Notes: generated from the sequence alone by a model not told the origin. A stretch of DNA of 64,000 bases from UBA1479 sp038109305 (GCA_038109305.1 JAYNIR010000001.1:1-64000), one strand, 5' to 3'; counted from the stretch's first letter, positions 35,234 through 43,831 are shown. Made by a program: numbers and translations.

Positions 35234-35344
35234 CAGAATGGCGGCGGCGGCAATCCCCTTCCCCGACATGCCCATGGCGGCGCGAGTTTCCGGCATGACG
35301 CGTTTGAACAAATGTCCCGCCGACCAGAGCAGCAATCCGATCAC
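35225..35344 (-). pseudogene. 5' fragment of an NnrU-family membrane protein gene
   Basis: A GTG at 35344, overlapping the stop of the TPR gene as GTGA, opens a frame reading VIGLLLWSAGHLFKRVMPET then GKGIAAAAILGGL. This is the beginning of the NnrU family, membrane proteins linked with nitric-oxide/denitrification or carotenoid isomerase-like functions. Only about 40 codons are recognisable; beyond 35225 the minus-strand text is antisense of the sulfurtransferase. The gene has therefore lost its 3' part at the same junction that cut the convergent sseA-like gene. Confidence 0.6.
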
Positions 35345-36684
35345 CAGCCAAGCGATCGGTAAATCCCTCTTGGTTGCTGAAAGGCCGTCTTGACCCACGC
35401 GTCGTCGGGTGCGGCGGCGCGGCGTTCGGCGATCAGCGCCGCGAACAGCCGGTCGTCGCCGGCCTTGCGGGCGGCATCGATGAGGATCAGCGAAAACAGA
35501 TCGCGTTGCGCGTGGCTGCCGCCCATCATCCAGATGTCGTAGCGGACCGGCAGGATGGACGCGACGGCGTCCGCATGGCGCCTTTCGCGGTAGGCGATCA
35601 GGCCGTCCATCATCGGCACGCCGATGGCTTTCTGGATCGGCAGGTTGCTGTCATCCTCCGCCCCTTCGTAGGCAGCGGTGAATTCCCGCATCTCCGCCGC
35701 TTTCGGGTCGCCGACGGCGGCCAGCGCGATGGTGAAGTGCAGATCGACGAAGGTCAGAAGGTGTTCTTCCGTCCGGTCGCGTACTTTGTCGGCGATGGCC
35801 TGCCACCGCCCGCCGACATCGACGCCCCAGATTTCCAGCCGCTGTAACAGCGACACGGCATTGGTGTGGTCCAGGTATTCGTCCGAGTCCGGATCGAATA
35901 CGTGCGCGTCGAACTGCGCCAGGACATCGTCCTTCCGGTCCTGTGCCAGCATCATCAGCGCTTCGTGCCACCAGATGTGGTTTTGGAAATTATGCGCCTT
36001 GGTCCAATGCGGGCGCAGCCGGTCGATCCATTTCAACCCGTCGTCCTGCCGGTCCTGCATTTCCATGACGTGGGCATACGCATGCGTCGCCCATGGATCG
36101 ACGGGGTCCAATTCGATGGCCGCAATCGCCGCCGCTTCGCCGACGGCGTAATCCCCGGCTTCTTCCGACCCGAACGCCTGCATGCCTTTGAGGTACGAAA
36201 ACCCCGGCACGGATTTGTCCCAGTAGGGCAGGATGCGGTTGACGGAGTCGCGAAGGCGTTTCGATTCCCCGGCATAGAAATGCGCGAAGTGCGCCAGCCG
36301 CGCCGCCAGGATGTCGCGCGGGTGGTCGAGAAGGACTTCCTCCCACACTTCCGCCGCGCCGGCCAGATCGCGCCCGGCCCAGCGCGTCAGCGCCGCCACG
36401 TGCAACTTTTCCCGATCCGTCGCGCCGGCAAGGCCCTCGCCGGCCGCGCTTGCCGCCTTGGCAGCCTTGGGCACTAGCCCGCCCATCGCCATCAGCATCA
36501 TGAAATAACCCTTGAGGCAGTTGGCCATGACCATACCGCCGTCCTGGGCCAGCGTCGCTTTCAACTTGTCGCCGACATCGGGCGACATGCAAAGGTACGA
36601 CTTGATGGTCTCGTCATAGGCCGCCGCCGCCGCGTCGGAGGCGGCGGTCACGGGCAGACCGCGGGGATCGTCATAGGTGCTCAT
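35341..36684 (-). CDS. TTC38-like tetratricopeptide repeat protein
   Basis: A 447-residue all-helical protein similar in pattern to the TTC38 family. Helical repeats include LHVAALTRWAGRDLAGAAEV, ILAARLAHFAHFYAGESKRL, ATHAYAHVMEMQDRQDDGLK and NFQNHIWWHEALMMLAQDRK. No signal peptide or catalytic motif is visible, so it is a cytoplasmic protein of unknown role, probably a protein-interaction scaffold. It is divergent from the rhodanese gene and translationally coupled (GTGA) to the truncated nnrU-like gene. Confidence 0.8.
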   Translation of the reverse strand: MSTYDDPRGLPVTAASDAAAAAYDETIKSYLCMSPDVGDKLKATLAQDGGMVMANCLKGYFMMLMAMGGLVPKAAKAASAAGEGLAGATDREKLHVAALTRWAGRDLAGAAEVWEEVLLDHPRDILAARLAHFAHFYAGESKRLRDSVNRILPYWDKSVPGFSYLKGMQAFGSEEAGDYAVGEAAAIAAIELDPVDPWATHAYAHVMEMQDRQDDGLKWIDRLRPHWTKAHNFQNHIWWHEALMMLAQDRKDDVLAQFDAHVFDPDSDEYLDHTNAVSLLQRLEIWGVDVGGRWQAIADKVRDRTEEHLLTFVDLHFTIALAAVGDPKAAEMREFTAAYEGAEDDSNLPIQKAIGVPMMDGLIAYRERRHADAVASILPVRYDIWMMGGSHAQRDLFSLILIDAARKAGDDRLFAALIAERRAAAPDDAWVKTAFQQPRGIYRSLGW

Positions 36685-36766
36685 GGCTGTTTATGGACCG
36701 GCTTTTTGCTTGGCGCAATGGCCGATGCCCCCTATGTATACGGAAATAACGGAGACAACTGCCGCC

Positions 36767-37090
36767 ATGAAAAAAATGATCGAAGCGGACGCGGGCCAGG
36801 TAAAAGCCTGGGTCGACGCGGGCGAGGCCGTGATTATCGACGTGCGCGAAGCGCCGGAACTGATCCAGGCGCGGGTGCCGGGCGCCGTGCACATTCCCAT
36901 GTTGGCGTTCGACCCCACGCCGCTGGATCAGCAGGACGGCAAAAAACTCATCTTTATGTGCGCCATGGGGATGCGGTCGATGCAGGTCGGCACCTACCTG
37001 ATCCAGAACGACATGATCGAGGAAGGATATAATCTCGCGGGCGGCATCAAGGCCTGGGCCATGGCGGGCGGGGAGATCGAGGCGGGCTAG
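36767..37090 (+). CDS. Single-domain rhodanese sulfurtransferase
   Basis: A 107-residue rhodanese. The structural motifs AVIIDVREAPE and VPGAVHIPM are followed by the active-site loop MCAMGMRSM with catalytic Cys, and GGIKAWAMAGGEIE at the end. It would carry a persulfide for sulfur transfer. ATG 36767 is preferred with GGAG 12 nt upstream; earlier in-frame ATGs at 36677, 36725 and 36734 would add a non-domain extension. The intact Cys contrasts with the truncated sulfurtransferase at 34700. Confidence 0.88.
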   Translation: MKKMIEADAGQVKAWVDAGEAVIIDVREAPELIQARVPGAVHIPMLAFDPTPLDQQDGKKLIFMCAMGMRSMQVGTYLIQNDMIEEGYNLAGGIKAWAMAGGEIEAG

Positions 37091-37092
37091 CC

Positions 37093-37132
37093 GCAAAACC
37101 TGAGCGGTCGCAGACCGCGAAAGTGGCTTTGC
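37093..37132. terminator. Hairpin between convergent rhodanese and tlyA genes
   Basis: GCGGTC (37104-37109) and GACCGC (37113-37118) form a tight stem with a 3-nt loop, and GCAAA (37093-37097) can pair with TTTGC (37128-37132) as an outer stem. It fills the 47-bp gap between two convergent stops. The following T-rich tract is broken (TTCTCTT), so strength is uncertain. Confidence 0.45.
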
Positions 37133-37137
37133 TTCTC

Positions 37138-37887
37138 TTAAAGAGCGTTAATAGCGCCGATTAGGAACTCCACATTCCCTTCCGGCCCGGTGATCGGGCT
37201 TTCGGTGACCCCTAAAACCTCCCAGCCGCAATCGTCGCAGATAAACGCCTCGATTTCATCGCAAACCATCTTGTGGACATCCGGATCGCGGACGACGCCG
37301 CCCTTCCCCACATGTTCGCGGCCGGCCTGAAACTGCGGTTTGATCAGAGAGATCAGCCGCGCCCCCGGCGCCGCGAGCGCCATCGCCGCGGGCAGCACTT
37401 TTTCTAATCCGATGAAACTAACATCGCAGACGATCAAATCCACGGGCTCGGGAATTTCGGCCTCGGTCACATTCCGGGCGTTGGTTTTTTCCAGGACCAC
37501 GATGCGATCGTCGCTGCGGATTTTCCAATCCAGTTGCCCGTGTCCGACATCAACAGCGTAAACCTTTGCCGCGCCCGCCGTCAGCAACACATCCGTAAAC
37601 CCGCCGGTGGACGCCCCCAGGTCGAGGCAGACGAGCCCCGCCGGATCGATTTGAAAATGCGCGAGCCCGTGTGCCAGCTTGACGCCGCCGCGCGACACCC
37701 AGGGATGGTCCCTGCCCTTGATTCGCACGTCCGCATCGGCGGGCACCTGATGGCCCGGCTTGTCCTGCGATTTATCGGCGACCAGAATGTTGCCCGACAT
37801 GATCAGTGCCTGTGCCTTGGCGCGGCTGTCGGCCAAGCCGCGGTCGACCAGCAATTGATCGAGCCTGATTTTTCCGGGTTTTCTCAT
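37138..37887 (-). CDS. tlyA: TlyA-family rRNA methyltransferase / hemolysin-like protein
   Basis: A 249-residue protein with an N-terminal S4 RNA-binding domain (RLDQLLVDRGLADSRAKAQA) and an FtsJ-like methyltransferase domain: CLDLGASTGGFTDVLL is the SAM motif, then YAVDVGHGQLDWKIR and LISLIKPQFQAGREHVGKGG. TlyA enzymes 2'-O-methylate cytidines in 16S and 23S rRNA and affect capreomycin sensitivity. In alphaproteobacteria the gene commonly lies after dxs, as here, separated by a repeat element. Confidence 0.92.
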   Translation of the reverse strand: MRKPGKIRLDQLLVDRGLADSRAKAQALIMSGNILVADKSQDKPGHQVPADADVRIKGRDHPWVSRGGVKLAHGLAHFQIDPAGLVCLDLGASTGGFTDVLLTAGAAKVYAVDVGHGQLDWKIRSDDRIVVLEKTNARNVTEAEIPEPVDLIVCDVSFIGLEKVLPAAMALAAPGARLISLIKPQFQAGREHVGKGGVVRDPDVHKMVCDEIEAFICDDCGWEVLGVTESPITGPEGNVEFLIGAINAL

Positions 37888-37930
37888 GGCCAGAGCCTAT
37901 CCGACCCCGCGACGGGGAGACATCCGTTTT

Positions 37931-37999
37931 GTCATCCTCGCAAACGCGGAAATCCAAAATTCATTTGAAAGCCTGGACCCCCGCGGACGCAGGGGTGAC
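37931..37999. repeat. REP-like imperfect palindrome between dxs and tlyA
   Basis: A 69-bp element begins GTCATCCTCGCAAACGCGGA and ends CCCGCGGACGCAGGGGTGAC. The two arms are imperfect inverted copies around an AT-rich centre with AATCCA facing TGGA. This resembles the dispersed palindromes, with arms of the GTCATCCCCGCGAAGGCGGG type, that are abundant in Rhodospirillales and related genomes. Only this copy was seen in the window. It could act as a terminator or be a small non-autonomous mobile repeat. Confidence 0.6.
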
Positions 38000-38006
38000 G
38001 GGCGAG

Positions 38007-39932
38007 TTACGCGCGGGCCGGCGTATGCGCCTCGGCCTTGCGGCCGAGCGCCGCCAGCACCGTATAGACGATGTTGGGCGCGGTCAGGCCCGCCTGTTCG
38101 CACTGGACCTCGGGCTTGTCCTGCTCGAGGAATTCGTCCGGCATGGTGATCGCGCGAACCTTGAGCCCGTTTTCCAGCAGGCCTTCGTTGGCCATGAACT
38201 GCAGCACTTGCGCCGCGAACCCGCCGATGGCGGCTTCTTCGACGGTGACCAGGACTTCGTGAGACGACGCAAGCTTGCGGATCAGGCCTTCGTCGATGGG
38301 TTTGGCGAAGCGCGCGTCGGCGACGGTGGTCGAAAGCCCCCGCGCGGCCAGTTCCTCGGCCGCCTTTCCCGCCTCTTTCAGGGACGCGCCCAAGGACAGG
38401 ATGGCGATGGTGGCGCCTTCGCGGACGATGCGGCCGCGGCCGATCTCGAGAACTTCGCCACGCGCCGGCAGTTCGACGCCGACGCCTTCGCCGCGCGGGA
38501 AGCGGATCGCCGACGGCCGGTCGTCGATGGCGGCGGCGGTCGCGGTCATGTGCACCAATTCCGCCTCGTCGGCGGGGGCCATTACGACAAAGCCCGGCAG
38601 CGTCCCCAGATAGGCAAGGTCAAAGGCGCCGCAGTGGGTCGACCCGTCGGCGCCGACATAGCCCGCCCGGTCAAGCGCGAAACGCACCGGAAGACTTTGG
38701 ATAGCAACGTCGTGGACGACTTGGTCGTAAGCGCGCTGCAGAAACGTGGAATAAATCGCGCAGAACGGTTTGTAGCCTTCCGTCGCCATGCCGGCGGCGA
38801 AGGTCACGCCGTGCTGTTCGGCGATGCCGACGTCGAATGCGCGGTCGGGAAATTCCTTGGCGAACTTGTCGATGCCGGTACCGCTCGGCATAGCGGCGGT
38901 GACGGCGACAATTTTGTCGTCATCCTGCGCCGCCTGGGTCAGCGCCTTAGCAAAGACCGAGGTATAGCTCGGCGCGTTGGGCACCGATTTGTGCAGTTCG
39001 CCGGTCACCACATCGAACTTGCCGACGCCGTGGTACTTGTCAGCGGACTGTTCCGCCGGCCGGTAGCCGTGGCCCTTTTCCGTAACGACATGCAAAAGCA
39101 CCGGGCCCGGTTCGTGGTCGTCGCGCAGGTTTTTCAAAACCGGCAACAGGTGATCCAAATTGTGCCCGTCGATCGGCCCGACGTAATAAAATCCTAGTTC
39201 TTCGAACAGCGTGCCGCCGGTGACCATGCCGCGAGCGTATTCATCGACCTTGGCCGCGACCTGTTCGACCGAGCGCGGGAACTTCTTCGCGATCTCTTTC
39301 GCATAGTGGCGGGCGGAGCGGAAAGACTTGGACGAAATCAGGCGCGACAGATAGGCCGACAGCGCGCCCACCGGCGGCGCGATGGACATATCGTTATCGT
39401 TCAGGATGACGATCAGCTTGGCATCCATGGACCCGGCGTTGTTCATGGCTTCATACGCCATGCCGGCGGTCATGGCGCCGTCGCCGATCACCGCGATGAC
39501 TTTCTTTTTGTCGCCGGCGAGGTCGCTTGCCACCGCCATGCCGAGCCCGGCGGAGATCGATGTCGAGCTGTGCGCCGCGCCGAAGGGGTCGTATTCGCTC
39601 TCGGTCCGCTTGGTGAACCCGGAAAGCCCGCCGCCCTGGCGGAGCGTATGCATCCGGTCCCGCCGGCCGGTTAAAATTTTATGCGGATAACACTGATGGC
39701 CGACGTCCCAGATCAGCCGGTCGTTGGGCGTATCGAACACATGGTGGATCGCGACCGTCAGTTCGACGACGCCCAGACTGGCGCCCAGATGGCCGCCGGT
39801 GATCGACACGCTGCGAACCGTGTCGTCGCGCAGTTCGGTCGCCAATTGTTTGAGGTCCTCGACGGAAAAACCCCTTAAGTCACTGGGATATTTCACTTTA
39901 TCGAGAAGAGGTGTGTTTTGGTTCGGGGTCAA
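38007..39932 (-). CDS. dxs: 1-deoxy-D-xylulose-5-phosphate synthase
   Basis: A 641-residue thiamine-diphosphate enzyme and first step of the MEP isoprenoid pathway, condensing pyruvate and glyceraldehyde 3-phosphate. Signatures are GGHLGASLGVVELTVAIH, WDVGHQCYPHKILTGRRD, the ThDP motif VIGDGAMTAGMAYEAMNNAG with ILNDNDMSI, and GIAEQHGVTFAAGMA. The start is TTG 39932 with AAAGG 8 nt upstream; no ATG lies near in frame. ispA precedes it, separated by 65 nt, so MEP entry and prenyl elongation are together. Confidence 0.95.
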   Translation of the reverse strand: MTPNQNTPLLDKVKYPSDLRGFSVEDLKQLATELRDDTVRSVSITGGHLGASLGVVELTVAIHHVFDTPNDRLIWDVGHQCYPHKILTGRRDRMHTLRQGGGLSGFTKRTESEYDPFGAAHSSTSISAGLGMAVASDLAGDKKKVIAVIGDGAMTAGMAYEAMNNAGSMDAKLIVILNDNDMSIAPPVGALSAYLSRLISSKSFRSARHYAKEIAKKFPRSVEQVAAKVDEYARGMVTGGTLFEELGFYYVGPIDGHNLDHLLPVLKNLRDDHEPGPVLLHVVTEKGHGYRPAEQSADKYHGVGKFDVVTGELHKSVPNAPSYTSVFAKALTQAAQDDDKIVAVTAAMPSGTGIDKFAKEFPDRAFDVGIAEQHGVTFAAGMATEGYKPFCAIYSTFLQRAYDQVVHDVAIQSLPVRFALDRAGYVGADGSTHCGAFDLAYLGTLPGFVVMAPADEAELVHMTATAAAIDDRPSAIRFPRGEGVGVELPARGEVLEIGRGRIVREGATIAILSLGASLKEAGKAAEELAARGLSTTVADARFAKPIDEGLIRKLASSHEVLVTVEEAAIGGFAAQVLQFMANEGLLENGLKVRAITMPDEFLEQDKPEVQCEQAGLTAPNIVYTVLAALGRKAEAHTPARA

Positions 39933-39997
39933 TTCATTAACCTTTATTCGTCAATTCCCGGCCGCGCCGGAGAACGATTTCCGGCCGCCGCAAGGCA

Positions 39998-40900
39998 TCA
40001 TAGGCTGCGTTCGACAATAAACCGCGCCAATTGTCTGAGAAGATCGGACTTTTCGCCAAACATTTCAAGGTGGTCGGCAGCCTGGGCGCTCAGCATGCGG
40101 GCCTGTTGCCGGGCTTTTTCGACGCCCAGCAGGGAAACGAAGGTCGCTTTTCCGGCGTCCGCATCCTTGCCGGTGGCCTTGCCGACGGTTTCCGTATCGC
40201 CTTCGACGTCCAACAGATCGTCGGCGATCTGGAAGGCCAGGCCGATGTCGTGGGTGTAGGCGTGGATCGCATGGCGGGCGTCTTCCGACGCGCGGCCCAG
40301 GATCGCCCCCATCTCGCCCGAAACGGCGATCAGCTCCCCGGTTTTCATCCGTTGCAGGCGCGTGATCTGGGTGACGTCGAGTTCGTTTTCCTCGGCCCAC
40401 AGGTCCATCATCTGACCGCCGACCATGCCCTGTTCGCCGGCGGCGCGAGCCAGGGCCAGGACCAGGTCGCTCCGCACCTTGGGGTCATCGTGGGTCGCCG
40501 GATCGGCCAGCACTTCGAACGCCTTGGTCAACAGCGCGTCGCCCGCGAGGATCGCCGTCGCTTCGTCGAATTTCAAATGGCAGGTCGGCTGACCGCGGCG
40601 CAGGTCGTCGTCGTCCATCGCCGGCAGGTCGTCATGAACCAGGGAATAGCAGTGAATCATCTCGACCGCCGCCGCCGCGCGCAGCGCCGACCGGGGATTG
40701 ACGCCGAACAGCCCCGCCGACTGGGTCACCAGGAACGGACGGACGCGTTTGCCGCCGGCAAGCGATGCGTAACGCATGGCTTCGACGACCCGCGCTTCCG
40801 GCGTTTCGGTCACCGGAAGCAAGTCGTCCAGCAGCCGGGTCACGGCGGCGGCGTTTTCCGTCATGGCGGTTTGAAAATCTGGGGGGGCGGTGTTTGGCAC
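39998..40900 (-). CDS. ispA: Farnesyl/geranyl diphosphate synthase
   Basis: A 300-residue trans-prenyltransferase. The first aspartate-rich motif is HDDLPAMDDDDLRRG and the second is QIADDLLDVEG, with GGKRVRPFLV near the N-terminus and GKDADAGKATFVSLLG in the C-terminal part. Residues before the first motif (CYSLV) are compatible with FPP length products. GTG 40900 has AGAGG six bases upstream. It lies between xseB and dxs, the classical order. Confidence 0.94.
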   Translation of the reverse strand: MPNTAPPDFQTAMTENAAAVTRLLDDLLPVTETPEARVVEAMRYASLAGGKRVRPFLVTQSAGLFGVNPRSALRAAAAVEMIHCYSLVHDDLPAMDDDDLRRGQPTCHLKFDEATAILAGDALLTKAFEVLADPATHDDPKVRSDLVLALARAAGEQGMVGGQMMDLWAEENELDVTQITRLQRMKTGELIAVSGEMGAILGRASEDARHAIHAYTHDIGLAFQIADDLLDVEGDTETVGKATGKDADAGKATFVSLLGVEKARQQARMLSAQAADHLEMFGEKSDLLRQLARFIVERSL

Positions 40901-40947
40901 GAGCTGCCTCTTGGTTTGGTCGGTTGAGGCGAAATCAGGCGGGCGGA

Positions 40948-41214
40948 TCAGGACGGGTCAACGGGTTCGGTTTCCGGCGCGCCGCCGGGGCCGAGGACGA
41001 TCTTGTCGACACGCAACTGGGCTTCCTTCAGCTTCTTTTCGCAATGCGTCTTCAGCTGGACGCCCCGGGCATAATTATCTATCGCCTGGTCCAGCGAACC
41101 GGACCCCTGCTCGAGCCCGCGCACGATATCTTCCAGTTCGGACATGGCGTCTTCGAAAGACATCTTGGCGATGTCTTCCGAGACCTCGGGTTCCGCGGGT
41201 TTCTTCTTTGCCAT
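40948..41214 (-). CDS. xseB: Exodeoxyribonuclease VII small subunit
   Basis: An 88-residue protein with the XseB core SFEDAMSELEDIVRGLEQGS then LDQAIDNYARGVQLKTHCEK. It partners with XseA to degrade single-stranded DNA. ATG 41214 (MAKKKPAEPE) is chosen; the frame remains open 63 nt upstream without family-like sequence. xseB before ispA and dxs is the standard operon. XseA is not in this window. Confidence 0.94.
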   Translation of the reverse strand: MAKKKPAEPEVSEDIAKMSFEDAMSELEDIVRGLEQGSGSLDQAIDNYARGVQLKTHCEKKLKEAQLRVDKIVLGPGGAPETEPVDPS

Positions 41215-41301
41215 ATGCCGATCGGGGCCTCGCCTTTGAACCGGCCGGAGTTTAGGCGCGCATCCGCCCTGCCGCAAGGCCCGGGGGCGCCCGCCCGGCG
41301 A

Positions 41302-42231
41302 TTATTGCGTCATCAGCGCGCGGACGTGGGCGGCGGTGCTTTCCGCGAGCGCGCTCAGGTCGTAGCCGCCTTCCAGGCAGGAGATCACCCGGTCGTCGCA
41401 GCATTCGTGGGCGACGTTCAACAGTTCCGCCGTGATCCAGACGAAATCCTCGGTCGTCAGATTGAGGTTGGCCAGCGGATCCCGGTGGTGCGCATCGAAG
41501 CCCGCGGAAATGATCAGAAAGTCCGGCTTAAACGCGCGCAACGCCGGCATCACCCGGTTTTTGTAACCACGGCGGAATTCTTCGGTCCCCGCCCCGGCCT
41601 CGAGCGGCAGGTTGCAGATGTTTTTGTCGATCCCCGTCTCCTCGGTCGCACCGGTGCCCGGGTAATAGGGCCATTGGTGGGACGAAGCGTAAAACAGGTC
41701 GGGATCGTCGTTGAACGAATGCTGCGTACCGTTGCCGTGATGCACGTCGAAATCGACGACCGCGACTTTCTTGACGCCCTTGTGCCCCCGTGCGTGACGG
41801 GCGGCGATGGCGACGGAATTGAACAGGCAGAACCCCATGGCGCGGGAACTTTCCGCGTGGTGGCCCGGCGGGCGGACGGCGCAGAACGCGTTTTTCGCCT
41901 TGCCCGCCATCACCGCATCGACGGCGTCACAGGCAGCGCCGGCGGCGCGCCGCGCGGCTTCGAACGATTTCGGCGACATTGATGTGTCCGGATCCAGATA
42001 GACCCGGCCTTCGCTCGGCACGTTATCCTTGACGACCTGGACGTAGCCCGCTTCGTGCGTGTTTTCGATGGTTTTCAGATCGATCTCCGGCGCGTCCAGG
42101 CGCTCCAGCCCTTGAAACAGGTCATCACCCAGCGCCTGCATGACGGCTTTCAGGCGTTCGGGGCTTTCGGGATGGCCGCGCCCAGTGTCGTGTTGTTCGC
42201 AGGACTGGTGATAATAAAGCCGCGTGGTCAT
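41302..42231 (-). CDS. Histone-deacetylase-family amidohydrolase (AcuC/AphA-like)
   Basis: A 309-residue arginase/deacetylase-fold protein with Zn2+ and catalytic residues in place: FCAVRPPGHHAESSRAMGFC (tandem His), VVDFDVHHGNGTQHSF (Asp and His ligands) and ISAGFDAHHRDPLANL (Asp ligand). ISCLEGGYDLSALAEST gives the C-terminal glycine-rich loop. Bacterial members deacetylate acetyl-lysine proteins or acetylpolyamines. It leads the HDAC-xseB-ispA-dxs block common in alphaproteobacteria. Confidence 0.92.
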   Translation of the reverse strand: MTTRLYYHQSCEQHDTGRGHPESPERLKAVMQALGDDLFQGLERLDAPEIDLKTIENTHEAGYVQVVKDNVPSEGRVYLDPDTSMSPKSFEAARRAAGAACDAVDAVMAGKAKNAFCAVRPPGHHAESSRAMGFCLFNSVAIAARHARGHKGVKKVAVVDFDVHHGNGTQHSFNDDPDLFYASSHQWPYYPGTGATEETGIDKNICNLPLEAGAGTEEFRRGYKNRVMPALRAFKPDFLIISAGFDAHHRDPLANLNLTTEDFVWITAELLNVAHECCDDRVISCLEGGYDLSALAESTAAHVRALMTQ

Positions 42232-42281
42232 GTGGGGCCTCCTTTCGCCCTGCCCGCGCCTTTGCGACGCGCGCGTGACGG

Positions 42282-43676
42282 TTAATTGCCTTTCGGTCCG
42301 GTCAGGACGCGCAGATAGTCGATCAATTGAGCGAGTTGTTCGTCATCAGGGACCAATTGCACCGGCATTTTTGTGCCGGGCAGATATTTGTCCGGCCCTT
42401 GATGGAAAAGATCGAACAGGGTCTTTTCGTTCCAAATGAATTCCTTGCCCTTAAGCGCGCCTGAATAATTATAGTCACTGACCGAGCCGACGCGCCGCCC
42501 CCACAAGCCTTTGAAATGCGGCCCCGAGCGACGGTTAGCGGCCGCGTTCAGGGCGTGGCAGGGGGCGCATTTGGTGAACAGCTTGGCCCCCGGATGGGCG
42601 CTCTCGAGCCAGGGTTGGGGTTCGTCCTTTTCATCACCGGTGAGGCCGATCCGGTCGCCAGTTTCAAGATGCCAGACCGCCGCCTTTTCGTCCGAACTGC
42701 CGGACAGCGCAAACCGGCCGTCAGGCGTGAAGCCGACGGCCCAGATGATTTTCGTGTGCGCCGGGATCGTCTGCAGGACCTGGCCCGTGTCCAAATTCCA
42801 AACCATGATGCGGCCGTCCTTGCCGGCCGACAGCGCCCGGCGGCCGTCGGGCGATATATCGGTGGAATAGACCTGGCCCGCCCGGTCGTCACTGTGTTGC
42901 AGAACCTTGAGTTCCTTCATACCCGGTACGTCCCACAGCCGGATCGTACGGTCGATGCTGGCCGATACCAGGCGCCTGCCGTCGGAAGAGGCGCTCATCT
43001 TCGAGATGCCGCGGACATGGCCCTCTAGAACGCCTTCGAACTTTCCGTCGGCGACGCGCCACAAGGTGATCTTGCCGTCATGGCCGCCGGCGGCGAGCCA
43101 CTTTTCTTTTCCGCCAGCGCCGCCGGCGACGAACGCGACGTCGTTGACGGGCGTGCGCAGATCGATGACGCGGATGGATTTGCCCGTGGCGGCGTCCCAG
43201 ATGTGGACCGTCATGTCCCAGCTGCCGGTGGCGACAAGCGCGCCGTCGGACGACACCGCCGCCGCCATCACCTTGTGACGGTGCCCCTCGAGCCGCCGTT
43301 CGGACTTGCCGGTCTGGACATTCCAGATGATCGCCCGGCGGTCGTCGCTGGTGGTGACGGCATGTTTGCCGTCGGGAAAGAACGATGCGCTGGTCACCGG
43401 CCCTTCGTGCCCGTCGAGAACGGCCTTTTCCGTCTGCGTGCCGAAATCCCACAGGCGCACGGTGAAATCGAAACTGCCGGTCAATACCGTGCGCCCGTCC
43501 GGCGCGACATCAATGGCCCGGACCATACCGCCATGGCCGATCAGATCAGCCCTGGTCGCACCCGTCCAAAGAACCGCCAGCAACACCCCCAACTGGGCGG
43601 TGACCCCCACCCGGACCCGGAACCATCGCGATTTTTTGATTTTAGGCGAATGAATTGGCTTTGGCATGACGCGCAT
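42282..43676 (-). CDS. Secreted seven-bladed WD40 protein fused to class I cytochrome c
   Basis: About 464 residues. After a basic N-terminus a hydrophobic signal segment (TAQLGVLLAVLWTGATRA) predicts export to the periplasm. Seven WD40 blades follow, each ending in a [LVI]W[DNRH] step: RLWDFGT, IIWNVQT, HIWDAAT, TLWRVAD, RLWDVPG, MVWNLDT and AVWHLET. The last about 110 residues form a cytochrome c domain with heme site CAPCHAL and Met ligand in GTKMPVQLV. The fusion implies a redox protein with a propeller docking surface. The start is uncertain (43676, 43667 or 43742). It is divergent from the RND operon. Confidence 0.87.
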   Translation of the reverse strand: MRVMPKPIHSPKIKKSRWFRVRVGVTAQLGVLLAVLWTGATRADLIGHGGMVRAIDVAPDGRTVLTGSFDFTVRLWDFGTQTEKAVLDGHEGPVTSASFFPDGKHAVTTSDDRRAIIWNVQTGKSERRLEGHRHKVMAAAVSSDGALVATGSWDMTVHIWDAATGKSIRVIDLRTPVNDVAFVAGGAGGKEKWLAAGGHDGKITLWRVADGKFEGVLEGHVRGISKMSASSDGRRLVSASIDRTIRLWDVPGMKELKVLQHSDDRAGQVYSTDISPDGRRALSAGKDGRIMVWNLDTGQVLQTIPAHTKIIWAVGFTPDGRFALSGSSDEKAAVWHLETGDRIGLTGDEKDEPQPWLESAHPGAKLFTKCAPCHALNAAANRRSGPHFKGLWGRRVGSVSDYNYSGALKGKEFIWNEKTLFDLFHQGPDKYLPGTKMPVQLVPDDEQLAQLIDYLRVLTGPKGN

Positions 43677-43742
43677 TTTGGAAGAAATCCCACCTGTTTG
43701 CCAACCAGCGATTTCATTTTGCGGAAAGCGCGGAGACCGCAA

Positions 43743-43780
43743 TTAAACGCAAAATTGATTGCAAATATGATTGCGTTTAA
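43743..43780. promoter_or_regulatory. Inverted repeat in the WD40-cytochrome c / RND divergent promoter
   Basis: TTAAACGCAA (43743-43752) and TTGCGTTTAA (43771-43780) are exact reverse complements separated by 18 AT-rich bases. The site lies midway in the divergent region, about 65 bp upstream of the cytochrome gene start and 50 bp upstream of the adaptor gene start. Size and location suit a dimeric repressor such as TetR or MarR controlling both directions. No cognate regulator gene is adjacent except the ArsR-type gene at 48199. Confidence 0.5.
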
Positions 43781-43831
43781 CCCGGCCGCCGCCTAAACTC
43801 CGGCCTCTTCAGATCACTGAATTTGCAGGCT

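Noticed and set aside
43823..43831. TTG 43823 as the adaptor start
   Set aside because: It adds only three residues before ATG 43832 and has no better ribosome site; the ATG directly precedes the signal peptide.
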